Shown in pieces: positions 1-8,937 of a DNA stretch of 64,000 bases. Positions within the stretch are counted from its first letter, which is position 1; each line of letters starts with the position of its first letter. Origin of the DNA: JAYPHU01 sp038127535. GTDB taxonomy: Bacteria > Pseudomonadota > Alphaproteobacteria > Rhodospirillales > UBA2165. The DNA lies in the NCBI GenBank assembly GCA_038127535.1, contig JAYPHU010000003.1, positions 102,840 to 166,839 of the forward strand, in the 5' to 3' direction. The notes under the pieces were generated by a model. The model saw only the letters and a program-made list of their open reading frames with translations, ran no database searches and was not told the origin of the DNA. The translations under genes were made by a program, and so were the position numbers.

Positions 1-725
1 TGCCGACGACCCTGTTGTCGCAGGTCGACAGTTCGGTCGGCGGCAAGACCGGCATCAATACCCGCCACGGCAAGAACCTGCTGGGCGCGTTTTATCAGCC
101 ACGGCTTGTTCTGGCCGATATCGACACGCTGGACACCCTGCCCCACCGGGAGGTCCTGGCGGGTTATGCCGAGGTCGTGAAATACGGACTGATCAATGAT
201 CCGGAGTTCTTCGCCTGGCTGGAGGAGAACGGTGAGGCCCTATGCAGCGGCGACAAGGCCTTGCGTCAGCACGCGGTCCTGGTGAGCTGTCGGGCCAAAG
301 CCGACATTGTTGCCACCGATGAGCGGGAGACCAGCATCCGAGCGCTGCTGAATCTGGGCCATACCTTCGGTCACGCCCTGGAAGCGGAAACGGGATTTTC
401 GGATCAACTCCTGCACGGCGAGGCGGTCGCCATCGGCATTGTCATGGCGCACGATTTATCGGCGTTGATGGGGCTCTGCGACAAAGACGACGGCCGCCGG
501 GTCAAACGCCACTTCGAGGCGGTGGGCCTCTATGCCAGCCCCGCGCGCCTGGCGAACGTGAGTTGGAAGACCGACGCCCTGCTGCATCACATGGCCAGCG
601 ACAAAAAGGTCAAGGACGGCAAGGTGACCTTTATTCTCACTCGCGGGATCGGCCAGGCTTTTATCGCCTCCGAGGTGGTGATGGATGACGTACGGCGCGT
701 GGTCGATCAATCCATCGCCGCCTGA
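1..725 (+). CDS. aroB: 3-dehydroquinate synthase, C-terminal part (cut by window edge)
   Basis: The reading frame is open from base 3 and ends at the TGA at 723-725, so the N-terminal NAD-binding part lies outside the window. AroB converts DAHP to 3-dehydroquinate, the second step of the shikimate pathway, in the cytoplasm. Visible family signatures are SSVGGKTGIN, the AGYAEVVKYG segment, the metal-binding LNLGHTFGHALE stretch and the downstream LHGEAVAIG motif, all in the expected order. Nothing looks damaged. The next gene is a CorC/HlyC-type membrane protein 67 bp downstream, an order often seen in Rhodospirillales-type alphaproteobacteria (aroK-aroB-corC; family knowledge). Confidence 0.95.
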   Translation, partial: PTTLLSQVDSSVGGKTGINTRHGKNLLGAFYQPRLVLADIDTLDTLPHREVLAGYAEVVKYGLINDPEFFAWLEENGEALCSGDKALRQHAVLVSCRAKADIVATDERETSIRALLNLGHTFGHALEAETGFSDQLLHGEAVAIGIVMAHDLSALMGLCDKDDGRRVKRHFEAVGLYASPARLANVSWKTDALLHHMASDKKVKDGKVTFILTRGIGQAFIASEVVMDDVRRVVDQSIAA

Positions 726-792
726 GCACCAAACACACTTCGGACGAAATTAGGATTTCCCTACGTCAGATTGATAACCAATTGAGGACCTC

Positions 793-2052
793 ATGACGTT
801 AACCCTCGTCGCCATTGGCGTACTTCTTTTTCTATCGGCTTTCTTTTCAGGTTCGGAGACCGCGCTCACAGGGTCTTCGCGGCCCGTGATGTATCAGCTG
901 GAAGCCGGAGGCAATCCGCGTGCCCAGATCGTCAACCAGATGAATGAAAAGAAAGGCTCCCTGATCGGCGCGATTTTGATCGGCAACAATCTGGTCAACA
1001 TCCTGGCCTCCGCCCTGGCGACCAGCCTGATGATCTCTTTATTCGGTAATGACGGGGTCGCCTATGCCACCGCCGTCATGACAGCGCTGGTGGTGATCTT
1101 CGCCGAGATTTTACCCAAAACTTATGCCCTGCAAAACGCCGACCGGACAGCCCTGATCGTAGCGCCGATCATGCGCCCGATCGTTTTCCTCCTCGCCCCG
1201 ATCACCCAAGCCATTCTGGTTATCGTTCGGGGCACGCTGCGGGCGTTCGGGCTGAAGCTGCAAACCGAAGAGACGTTCGTCCCCTACACGGAGGAGCTAC
1301 GCGGCGCCATCGAGCTGCACGAAGGAGAACACGAAGCCGCACAGCACGAACGCGCCATGCTGCGCAGTGTTCTCGACCTGAACGAAGTGGACGTGGGCGA
1401 AATCATGGCCCACCGGAAAGCCGTGGAAATGATCAATGTCGAGGATGCGCCGGCGAAGATCGTCGAACAGGTGCTGGAGAGCCCCTATACCCGGGTCCCG
1501 CTCTGGAAAGGCGAGCGCGACAATATCGTCGGCGTCATTCACGCCAAGGAACTGTTGCGGGCCTTGCACGCCCACCCCAATGACGGGGAAGCTAGTCCGG
1601 ATATTCTGGGCTTGGCGTCAGAGCCTTGGTTCATCCCGGAAACCACCCGCCTGTTAGACCAACTTCACGCGTTCCGCGACAGACGAGAGCACTTCGCCAT
1701 TGTGGTCGATGAATATGGCAGCCTGGAAGGCGTGGTCACCCTGGAAGACATTCTTGAAGAAATCGTCGGAGAAATTGCCGATGAACATGATGTCGCCGTT
1801 CCGGGACTGCACCCGATGCCCGACGGCTCGTACCTGGTCGATGGCGAATTCACGATCCGTGATCTTAACCGGGAACTCGAATGGAGCCTCCCCGACGAAG
1901 AAGCGGTCACGGTCGCCGGACTGGTTCTGCACGAATCCCGGCGCATCCCGGAAGTGGGGCAGAAATTCCTATTTCATGATACCAGGTTTGAGATCACTCG
2001 CCGTCACCGCCATCAGATCACGCAGTTGAGGGTCCGGCGGCAGTCTTCTTGA
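793..2052 (+). CDS. CNNM/CorC (HlyC-type) membrane protein with CBS pair
   Basis: 419 residues. Residues 1 to about 180 form a DUF21/CNNM membrane domain with several hydrophobic segments, including the conserved SGSETALTG and GNNLVNILAS stretches. About 200-325 is a pair of CBS domains, ending in the typical VVDEYGSLEGVVTLEDILEE segment. About 340-415 is the CorC_HlyC (FAD-binding-like) domain. The family is linked to Mg/Co efflux or magnesium homeostasis; older names call it hemolysin C, for which there is no support here. Start ATG at 793 follows GAGGACC. It sits 67 bp after aroB on the same strand and may be co-transcribed. Intact length for the family. Confidence 0.88.
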   Translation: MTLTLVAIGVLLFLSAFFSGSETALTGSSRPVMYQLEAGGNPRAQIVNQMNEKKGSLIGAILIGNNLVNILASALATSLMISLFGNDGVAYATAVMTALVVIFAEILPKTYALQNADRTALIVAPIMRPIVFLLAPITQAILVIVRGTLRAFGLKLQTEETFVPYTEELRGAIELHEGEHEAAQHERAMLRSVLDLNEVDVGEIMAHRKAVEMINVEDAPAKIVEQVLESPYTRVPLWKGERDNIVGVIHAKELLRALHAHPNDGEASPDILGLASEPWFIPETTRLLDQLHAFRDRREHFAIVVDEYGSLEGVVTLEDILEEIVGEIADEHDVAVPGLHPMPDGSYLVDGEFTIRDLNRELEWSLPDEEAVTVAGLVLHESRRIPEVGQKFLFHDTRFEITRRHRHQITQLRVRRQSS

Positions 2053-2060
2053 ACGAGAAG

Positions 2061-2618
2061 CTATTCGGCGGCCGGCGCCAAAGCCTCGGCTATTTTCTCG
2101 ACGAGCATCTGCGAGGTAAACGGCTTCGAAATCACCGGGTACCGTCTATCGTCGCCCCCCCCGGAAACGACGTCGTATTCGGCATACCCGGCCATAAACA
2201 GAATTCTGGTCGTGGGGTCCCTCCCTGTGGCGATTTATGCGATTTCCACGCCCGAACTGCCGTTGGCCAGCACAATATCGGACAGCACCAAGTCGATGTG
2301 ATGCCCGTCCTTCTCCAACATCGCTTCCAGGTCTTTTACGTCACCGGCGTCCAAGACGTCGTAGCCGAGGCGGGACAGCATTTCCACGGTCACCTCACGG
2401 ACGTTTTCATCATCCTTGACGACCACGACGCGTTCGCCTTTGCCGGCCAGGACCGTGTCGGTGAAAGTAATGGCCCGCCGGACCCCCATCAGAGTCAGTG
2501 CGGCGGCGATAAAAATCCACGCCCGGCGGCGGCCGGTGACGCAGATCATGTTCAACGCAAGACCGGCAGCCAAAAACTGCAGGATAATGGATGTACCTAG
2601 TATTTTTGTCGCAAACAT
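2061..2618 (-). pseudogene. Hybrid histidine kinase remnant: membrane anchor joined to receiver domain, plus nonsense codon
   Basis: On the minus strand the first ~50 codons encode two hydrophobic segments typical of the N terminus of a membrane-bound PAS kinase. They run directly into a C-terminal receiver domain (VVVVKDDENVREVTV, then the phosphoacceptor segment DLVLSDIVLANG). The PAS, HisKA and ATPase domains expected between them are missing, so an internal in-frame deletion is inferred. A TAA at 2235-2237 interrupts the receiver in frame. Beyond it the same frame continues with ILFMAGYAE and the Lys-containing ISKPFTSQMLVEKIAEAL end, closing with TAG at 2061-2063. Without its kinase core this cannot signal as a kinase. 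The convergent corC gene ends 8 bp away. Confidence 0.85.
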
Positions 2619-2847
2619 GTAACAGCTTCGGCCGAATGGGGTCGTTTGCCAACGCGGTATGGCTTATTTATACGCCTACTTACATAAATGGGTATTCGAG
2701 GACGAATTTAAATTCCTTTGCCCGGTCTCCTCCGGGCTTCGGCAAAATAGTTAGCGTCGATCCATTCTACATTCAATCCGGGAAATTCGCACAATCTAAG
2801 GTCATGCCCCAAAATTGGACGTATTCTTTTCCGTAAATTCCCCGAAT

Positions 2848-4161
2848 TTACAGCAGACCCGGCGCCCACAGGGCGACAGCGGGGAAACCAACGATTGTAG
2901 CCAGCCGGAAAAAATCGCTGATCACGAATGGCATGACCCCCTTAAAGGTCTCCACCAGGCTCACATCCGGCGCCAGGGAGTTGATGACATAGACATTCAA
3001 GCCGACGGGCGGCGTAATAAGCCCCGTCTCAACCACGCTCAGCACCAGGATGCCGAACCAGATAGCCTTGGCCTCATTCGACATGCCGAGATCAAGCCCC
3101 AGCAAAATCGGCAGAAAAACCGGCACCGTGATCAGGATCATGGCGAGGCCGTCCATCACTGCGCCGAGACCGATGTAGATCACCAGGATCAGGATTACCA
3201 CCATGTACGGCGATAATTGGGTGCCGGAGATCATTTCGGCGATACTCAACGGCAGTTCAGAGAGCGCCATATAGGAGCCGTATATCTCCGCACCGATCAG
3301 AATTAAATAAATCATGCCGGTGATTTTGGCGGTGTCGATCAGCGCTTCCTTGAAGGCCTCCCAGCTTATTTTTCTGAACCAGGCCATGACGCCGGTGCTG
3401 GCTGCACCCACCGCCGCGCCCTCGGTCGGGGTGAACACGCCTTCGTAAATACCGCCGATCACCACAAAGAAAATCACCAGGATCGGCCAGACATATTTCA
3501 GGCTGATAATCCGCTCCTTCCAGCCGACGCGCTCCGCGGCCGGACCCGACTCGGGCGAGAAGTGGACATAGATAAGGATGGCAATAATGTAATAGAGCAT
3601 GGCCAACAGGCCCGGAATCACCGCCGCCAGGAACAGATCGCCGATCGATTGCTCGGTAATGATCGCGTAGATCACCAGGATGATGGACGGCGGGATCAGA
3701 ATACCCAAGGTGCCGCCCGCGGCCAGAGACCCGGTCGACAGCGCCCCGGAGTATCCGAGCTTGCGCATCTCCGGCAGAGAGACAGCCGCCATTGTCGCGC
3801 CGGTGGCGATGGACGAGCCGCAGATCGCGCCGAAAGCCGCACAGCCGCCGATGGTCGCCACCGCAATGCCGCCCCGCCGGTGCCCGAACCAGGCTCTGGC
3901 GGATTCATAAAGGACCGAACTGAGCCCGCAATGGAGCGCCAAGTGCCCCATCAATAAAAATAAGGGGATGACCGACAGGGGGTAGGACGCGGTCCGGCCC
4001 ACCGGCGCCGCTTCCAGCCAGATCAACAGTTGATCGAAGCTTGTTTCCATGGTCATGCCGATGGCGCCGACCATGAACAGGGCGATGGCGATGGGCATCC
4101 GCAGCCCGATGAAGATCAGGAGGACGACAAACAGCGAGCCCGCCAGCGCCGGCCCGATCAC
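2848..4161 (-). CDS. dctM: TRAP transporter large permease (DctM family)
   Basis: 437 residues, almost entirely hydrophobic with about 12 membrane segments, the expected size and topology of the DctM channel subunit. Family stretches include AFGAICGSSIATGATM, LGILIPPSIILVIYA and the ITPPVGLNVYVINS end. It moves an organic acid across the inner membrane using a sodium gradient, together with DctQ and the periplasmic DctP. Its ATG overlaps the stop of dctQ by four bases (ATGA), indicating translational coupling. The order dctP-dctQ-dctM runs on the minus strand. The substrate cannot be read from sequence; the neighbouring TauD and BenE-type genes suggest a carboxylate or sulfonate (inference). 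Confidence 0.93.
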   Translation of the reverse strand: MIGPALAGSLFVVLLIFIGLRMPIAIALFMVGAIGMTMETSFDQLLIWLEAAPVGRTASYPLSVIPLFLLMGHLALHCGLSSVLYESARAWFGHRRGGIAVATIGGCAAFGAICGSSIATGATMAAVSLPEMRKLGYSGALSTGSLAAGGTLGILIPPSIILVIYAIITEQSIGDLFLAAVIPGLLAMLYYIIAILIYVHFSPESGPAAERVGWKERIISLKYVWPILVIFFVVIGGIYEGVFTPTEGAAVGAASTGVMAWFRKISWEAFKEALIDTAKITGMIYLILIGAEIYGSYMALSELPLSIAEMISGTQLSPYMVVILILVIYIGLGAVMDGLAMILITVPVFLPILLGLDLGMSNEAKAIWFGILVLSVVETGLITPPVGLNVYVINSLAPDVSLVETFKGVMPFVISDFFRLATIVGFPAVALWAPGLL

Positions 4162-4661
4162 TTCTTCAGTCCTGAATTAATTTTAGTGAGGGACGCCCAG
4201 GCGAATATGAGCAGTCCGATGACGCCGATCAGATGCAGCCACCAGACCTTCATCTGCAGAAGCATGCTCTCCTCGCCGATTTCGAACTTATCGATGCCGC
4301 CCAAGGCGACCCGCCAAATCAAAATGACCAGGATGATCAGCAGAATAATGTTCTGAAATACATCAATGAGCGCCAGTTTGCGCTTCGACATTTTACTGGA
4401 GAAAAACTCGGCGATCAGGTGGCCGTTCGTCAGATGTGTGAAGCCCAGGAAGCAAAAAACGGCAAATGATATACCGTACTCGACAAGCTCGTAGTCTCCG
4501 GTAATCGGCTTGGAAAATGCGTAGCGGCCGATGACGCTGGCCAGGGTCAGCAGAGCGACCCCCACGACCGCAAAGCCGCCCACGAGCGCCAGCTTTCGGG
4601 CAATCTTATCCAAGGCGCTCGGAGGGGCGCCGGCATCGGTTTTATCTGAGCTATGCATCAT
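4158..4661 (-). CDS. dctQ: TRAP transporter small permease (DctQ family)
   Basis: About 167 residues with four hydrophobic segments and the family pattern ANGHLIAEFFSSK after the second segment. The frame extends upstream to 4730, but I place the start at the ATG at 4661. The longer version would translate through a strong hairpin at 4698-4727, and its extra N-terminal 23 residues look non-native. Small subunit of the tripartite carrier that anchors the large channel DctM, whose start codon overlaps this stop. It follows dctP by about 80 bp. Confidence 0.88.
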   Translation of the reverse strand: MMHSSDKTDAGAPPSALDKIARKLALVGGFAVVGVALLTLASVIGRYAFSKPITGDYELVEYGISFAVFCFLGFTHLTNGHLIAEFFSSKMSKRKLALIDVFQNIILLIILVILIWRVALGGIDKFEIGEESMLLQMKVWWLHLIGVIGLLIFAWASLTKINSGLKK

Positions 4662-4697
4662 TGCGTTTGCCCGTTCCGTCGATGACGGGACGAACGA

Positions 4698-4727
4698 CGG
4701 CGCAGCAGGTGTAACCCCGCTGCGCCG
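4698..4727 (-). promoter_or_regulatory. Intercistronic hairpin between dctP and dctQ
   Basis: A perfect 9-bp stem (CGGCGCAGC at 4698-4706, GCTGCGCCG at 4719-4727) with a 12-base loop lies just after the dctP stop on the minus strand. It has no clear U-run. In binding-protein transport operons such hairpins partially terminate transcription or block 3' exonucleases, so that the binding protein is made in excess over the permeases (general knowledge). That role is inferred here. Confidence 0.55.
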
Positions 4728-4742
4728 CAAGAGAGTTCGACT

Positions 4743-5774
4743 CTATTTTTCGAACTTGGCGACTGCCGCGCGGGCGGCGTCGATCAGTTCCCGACCGTCG
4801 ATGCCCTTCTCTTTCATGCGGGCGACCCAGCTCGTGAAGACCGGCGCAGCCGCCGCTTCCCACTTCTTCCGGTCCGCTTCGGTGAAGGTATAGAAAGGCT
4901 TGCCGGACTTATTGGCGACGTTCAACGCCGGTCCGTCATCCTTGAGCCAGCGCGCGCCGAACTTGTGCGCCAGGCCCATGCCGGATTCACCGTCAACGAC
5001 CCGCTTCAGATCAGACGGCATCTTGTTATAGCTGTCCTTGTTCATGACCAGCATCAGAACCGGATTGCTGATCGCCGGCTGAGCATAGTGGCTCGCCATC
5101 CGCACCAGCTTGGTCGGCAGGGAAATGGTCCAGGCCGTCAGCACCGTGTCGATCACATTCCGCTGGAAGGCTTCGGCAAAGCCGGTGCCGGGAATACCCA
5201 CCGGCGTGGCGCCGACCACCTTGAACGTATCGGTCAGCGCGCGACCGGAGACGCGAACCTTCAGGCCCTTGAGGTCTTCAACGGATTTGATTGGCTTGTG
5301 AGAGAACAGGCCCATGGAGCCGGCGGAAAACACCAGCAGCGGATGAGTGTCCTTGTATTCTTCCTTCAGATGAGACTGATACAGGGTCCACACGGCCGGG
5401 GACATCACCGTCGGCGAACGGCCGCTGATGAACGGCAGCTCGGCGACTTCCGAACGCGGGAACCGGCCAGGACTGTAGCCCGGCAGCACATAAGTGATAT
5501 CGACGAAACCGCGCCGCGCCTGATCATAAAGCTCGGACGGCTTACCGCCCAGCTGACGGGACGGGAACAGTTTGATCGAAATCCGCTTGTTAGATTTCTC
5601 CTCCACCTGCTTGGCCCACCAAACGAGCGCCTTAAACGACCCGGACGGCGCCGGAACAAACGTGTGAAGGCGAAGTTTTACTTCCTGTGCGCTTGCCTGA
5701 GGCGCACCGAACGCCGCCGCCGCACCGATAACGGCGGCCACGGACAGGAGCTTAAAGGATTTTGACGAAAGCAT
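4743..5774 (-). CDS. dctP: TRAP transporter periplasmic solute-binding protein (DctP family)
   Basis: 343 residues. An N-terminal signal peptide (Lys-containing start, hydrophobic stretch, cleavage near residue 29 at ASA-QE) sends it to the periplasm. The body has the DctP fold signatures: LFPSRQLGG near the first third, the LKGLKVRVSGR strand with the conserved Arg that binds the substrate carboxylate, then a VIDTVLTAW stretch. Start ATG at 5774 is preceded by GGGAGGTACC. It is the first gene of dctPQM and is divergent from the TauD-type gene at 5910, with 135 bp between them for both promoters. Substrate unknown. Confidence 0.93.
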   Translation of the reverse strand: MLSSKSFKLLSVAAVIGAAAAFGAPQASAQEVKLRLHTFVPAPSGSFKALVWWAKQVEEKSNKRISIKLFPSRQLGGKPSELYDQARRGFVDITYVLPGYSPGRFPRSEVAELPFISGRSPTVMSPAVWTLYQSHLKEEYKDTHPLLVFSAGSMGLFSHKPIKSVEDLKGLKVRVSGRALTDTFKVVGATPVGIPGTGFAEAFQRNVIDTVLTAWTISLPTKLVRMASHYAQPAISNPVLMLVMNKDSYNKMPSDLKRVVDGESGMGLAHKFGARWLKDDGPALNVANKSGKPFYTFTEADRKKWEAAAAPVFTSWVARMKEKGIDGRELIDAARAAVAKFEK

Positions 5775-5909
5775 GCTGGTACCTCCCTATGCGATGCTCA
5801 ATTGCAGTCACGCTCGCCGTGATGTATCATCGCGGTCAGCGTAATACAGGAAACTTAGAGACTTTTCCCACCTGAGGAAAGTTCTAGCTGATGTATTTGG
5901 GAGGTAATC

Positions 5910-6866
5910 ATGGATGGCATCGCGGAACAAACGGGCACAAAAGTGCGGGTCAAAAAGCTTGGCCCGAATGCCGGCGCTGAAATCCATGGCGTCAGCGCGG
6001 CAGATCCGTTGGATGATGAGACCCGCCAGGTCATCTATGATGCCCTCATGGAAAACGGGGTGATCGTCTTCAGTGATCAGGATATCACCCGCAAACAGCA
6101 AGCTGCCTTTGCCGCCAATTTCGGCGAACTTACGGTCCATCCCTTCTCGCCGCATCTGGAAGAAATGCCGGAAATGATCGTGCTGGACAATGACGGCGAC
6201 CATCCGCCACTGTCCACCGATATCTGGCACAGCGACGAAACCTTCCGGCTGGAACCGCCGATGGGCACGCTGTTGCGGGCCGCAATAGTGCCGCCGGTCG
6301 GCGGCGATACGCTCTTCGCCAGCATGACCGCCGCGTTCGAGGGGCTCAGCGACCACATGCAGAATTTCGTGTCAGGCCTGGAAGCCGTACACGATTTCAA
6401 GAATTTCAAGCGGCTCTACGGCAACAGCCCGGAACACCGGGAAAAGCTCTGGGAAATGATGGACAAGTTTCCGAACCCGGTTCACCCCGTCGTCCGCACC
6501 CATCCGGTGACCGGCCAGAACACATTGTTCGTCAGCCCGCAGTTCACGCTCTCGATCAAGGGCATGAAGCAGGATGAGAGCGACTCGTTGCTGCAGATGC
6601 TCTACGCCCAGGCCAATGTGCCGGAATACCAGTTCCGGGTGCACTGGAAAGTCAACAAGATGGTGTTCTGGGACAACCGGCTGGTGATGCACTACGCCGC
6701 GCGGGACTATCTGCCGGCGCGCCGGCGGATGGAGCGGGTGACCCTCAAGGGCGACCTGCCGTTCGGCCCCACGGGCAAATCCTATTATGTCTACGATGTG
6801 GGCGCGGACGAAAAAGGCTTGCGGGTGGAAAACTACCAGGCGTCCTCCAGCGACCGGGCGGTTTAA
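5910..6866 (+). CDS. TauD/TfdA-type Fe(II)/2-oxoglutarate dioxygenase
   Basis: 318 residues. The facial triad is visible: His107-x-Asp109 in DIWHSDETF and the distal His261 in FWDNRLVMHYA, followed about 15 residues later by an Arg suited to bind 2-oxoglutarate (RRMERVTL). These enzymes oxidise a substrate with O2 and 2-oxoglutarate; TauD releases sulfite from taurine and TfdA attacks 2,4-D. Sequence alone does not separate these. ATG at 5910 follows GGGAGGTAATC. It is divergent from dctPQM, so the transporter may import its substrate (inference). Confidence 0.88.
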   Translation: MDGIAEQTGTKVRVKKLGPNAGAEIHGVSAADPLDDETRQVIYDALMENGVIVFSDQDITRKQQAAFAANFGELTVHPFSPHLEEMPEMIVLDNDGDHPPLSTDIWHSDETFRLEPPMGTLLRAAIVPPVGGDTLFASMTAAFEGLSDHMQNFVSGLEAVHDFKNFKRLYGNSPEHREKLWEMMDKFPNPVHPVVRTHPVTGQNTLFVSPQFTLSIKGMKQDESDSLLQMLYAQANVPEYQFRVHWKVNKMVFWDNRLVMHYAARDYLPARRRMERVTLKGDLPFGPTGKSYYVYDVGADEKGLRVENYQASSSDRAV

Positions 6867-6881
6867 GCCCGGCTGAATTTC

Positions 6882-7505
6882 CTATTTATCGAGCGCGCCG
6901 CCGGCGTTCAGGTTTCTGGGGCCGCCCATGGTCCAGCGGTTAATCTGCGTCTCTGCATAGAGGCCGGCAGCATTGTAGGGCTCGTCCTCCAGGAACCCCT
7001 CGACGACGGACACGTCCTTCGCCTCAATGAAGAAGACTTGCCCGTTCCAGGACCCGTCTTCAGCTAGGATCGCGCCCCGGCACACGAAGTTCTCGTCGAA
7101 GTCCTTGCAGTAGGCATGATGCTCGTCCCGCAATTCTTTGCGTTTCGATTCGCCCGCGGTCCTGGCTGGGCAATAGACAAAAAACCGGGGCCAATCGGGG
7201 TTGCTCTCAAACACAAACTGGGTCCGCCCCAATTCCAGCTCGAAGCCCATCATCCGGACGTCCTTGAACACACCGTTTTTGTAGAAGGGCTCTTCAAAGG
7301 CGAACACGTCCGCCTGTTCCTTGGTCTCCACTTCGACGATATGGGTGGAGCCCAGAACGTTGGACACATCATTCGTATCCATCACCGGTCCACGCTGGAT
7401 CAGCTGGTCATCATACTGGGCGATAAAATCCCAATGGGTCTGAACAATCTCCCGGCGCTTCTCCAACACGTTTTCGGCGTTCACGCCCCACACAAAATAC
7501 TGCAC
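6882..7505 (-). CDS. Tandem YCII-domain protein
   Basis: About 207 residues made of two copies of the small YCII / dimeric alpha-beta-barrel fold. Copy one (QYFVWGVN to FAFEEPFYKNGVF) and copy two (RFFVYCPAR to FLEDEPYNAAGLY) both end in the characteristic acidic-Pro-Tyr/Phe segment before a final strand. I choose the GTG at 7505, which has AGGAGAG five bases upstream. A longer frame to 7562 lacks this signal. Family members are small cytoplasmic proteins, sometimes lyases or dehalogenase-like; no specific reaction can be assigned. It converges on the TauD-type gene and is divergent from the BenE-type carrier. Confidence 0.7.
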   Translation of the reverse strand: MQYFVWGVNAENVLEKRREIVQTHWDFIAQYDDQLIQRGPVMDTNDVSNVLGSTHIVEVETKEQADVFAFEEPFYKNGVFKDVRMMGFELELGRTQFVFESNPDWPRFFVYCPARTAGESKRKELRDEHHAYCKDFDENFVCRGAILAEDGSWNGQVFFIEAKDVSVVEGFLEDEPYNAAGLYAETQINRWTMGGPRNLNAGGALDK

Positions 7506-7660
7506 TTGGGCTCTCCTCTGATCCAACACCTCCGACAAGGCGGCGGGGAGAGTGGCCGACACAGTCCTATTTGTCCAGACACGTCCTGGTGCACGCTTGC
7601 TCTTACGCGCCTGGTGGGGAAAACTGCGCGCCGATCAGCACCATCAATTAAGGCAAACCT

Positions 7661-8878
7661 GTGGCCCTGGAACCCATTCATCGCCCCCTGCCCAGCCTGG
7701 CGCAAATCCTTTCGAACGTTTCGCCGGTTCATGTCAGCAACGCTCTCATTGCGTTTCTGTTCGCCGCGTCCGCGCCGATCGCGATCGTTCTCAATATCGG
7801 GCTGAAGGGCGGCCTGACGGAATCCGATTTGTCGTCGTGGATATTTGCCGCTTTTGTCTTCAACGGGTTACTCGGCATCGTCGCGTCTATCGCCTACAGG
7901 CAGCCTTTGGTCTTCTTCTGGACCATCCCCGGCTCGGTCCTGGTGGGCCCTGCCCTTACCCATCTCAACTTCCCGGAAATCATCGGCGCCTTCCTCGGCA
8001 CCGGGGTGTTACTTATGATCCTCGGGCTCAGCGGCAGTGTGAAGAAGATCACCTCTTATCTGCCGATGCCCATCGTCATGGCCATGGTAGCCGGCGTATT
8101 TCTTCAATTCGGCCTCGATTGGATCCAGTCCCTGTTTTACGCGCCGGTGATCGCCGGCTCCATGACCGCGGTGTTCGTGCTGCTGTCCCTGAATGCCACG
8201 ATTGCCGCCAAGCTGCCGCCGATGATCGGGGTGCTGGTCGTTGGCATCCTGGCGGTCGTCCTCACCGGCTCCTTCGATCCGGACGCGGAGATCGCCTTTG
8301 AGTTGGCCTCGCCGAATTTCTACGTGCCGGAATTCTCCCTGGCGGCCATGGTGGAGCTGGTGTTGCCGCTGGCCGTGACAGTCCTGGCGGCGCAGAATGC
8401 TCAAGGCATCGCCATTCTCACCAACAGGGGTTACGCGCCGCCGATCAACACCATTACAGGGGCCTGCGGCGCATGGTCCATCTTTGGCGGGCTGTTCGGC
8501 AGTGTCTCCACCTGTCTAACCGGTCCGGTAAATGCGATCCTGTCCAGCAGCGACGACAAAAATGGGCAATACACCGCCGCCATCTGCATTTGCCTGATGG
8601 CGATCCTGTTCGGCGTCTATGCGCCGACTTTCACCAAGTTTCTGCTGGCAACGCCACCGGCGTTTATCGCCACCCTTGCCGGGCTTGCCCTGATCCGGAT
8701 TCTTCAGTCCGCCTTCGTCGTTTCCTTCAGCGGGAAGTTCACCTTTGGCGCCCTGATTTCGTTCCTGGTGACCCTGGCGGGCGAGCCGATCTTTAATATC
8801 GGTGCGCCGTTTTGGGGGCTGGTGTTCGGCTTTATTACCTCCTGGCTATTAGAGAAAGACGACTTCAAAGCCACCTAA
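7661..8878 (+). CDS. BenE-family benzoate/H+ symporter-like protein
   Basis: 405 residues, about 11-12 hydrophobic segments across the full length. The family stretches are present: IPGSVLVGPAL in the first third, GVFLQFGLDWI, NAQGIAILTNRGY, and TGACGAWSIFGGLFGS. BenE carriers import benzoate with protons; other aromatic acids are possible. GTG start at 7661 with a weak AAGG upstream. The DUF2889 gene follows 59 bp later in the same direction. Intact. Confidence 0.82.
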   Translation: MALEPIHRPLPSLAQILSNVSPVHVSNALIAFLFAASAPIAIVLNIGLKGGLTESDLSSWIFAAFVFNGLLGIVASIAYRQPLVFFWTIPGSVLVGPALTHLNFPEIIGAFLGTGVLLMILGLSGSVKKITSYLPMPIVMAMVAGVFLQFGLDWIQSLFYAPVIAGSMTAVFVLLSLNATIAAKLPPMIGVLVVGILAVVLTGSFDPDAEIAFELASPNFYVPEFSLAAMVELVLPLAVTVLAAQNAQGIAILTNRGYAPPINTITGACGAWSIFGGLFGSVSTCLTGPVNAILSSSDDKNGQYTAAICICLMAILFGVYAPTFTKFLLATPPAFIATLAGLALIRILQSAFVVSFSGKFTFGALISFLVTLAGEPIFNIGAPFWGLVFGFITSWLLEKDDFKAT

Positions 8879-8937
8879 TTGACGCCGCCGGGAACTCTGC
8901 CTATACCGCGTAGCATAGATCAAAGGAGCAAGCGACC

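Noticed and set aside
2049..2600. 183-codon plus-strand frame over the kinase remnant
   Set aside because: It is the reverse strand of a clear receiver domain; its product has no recognisable domain.
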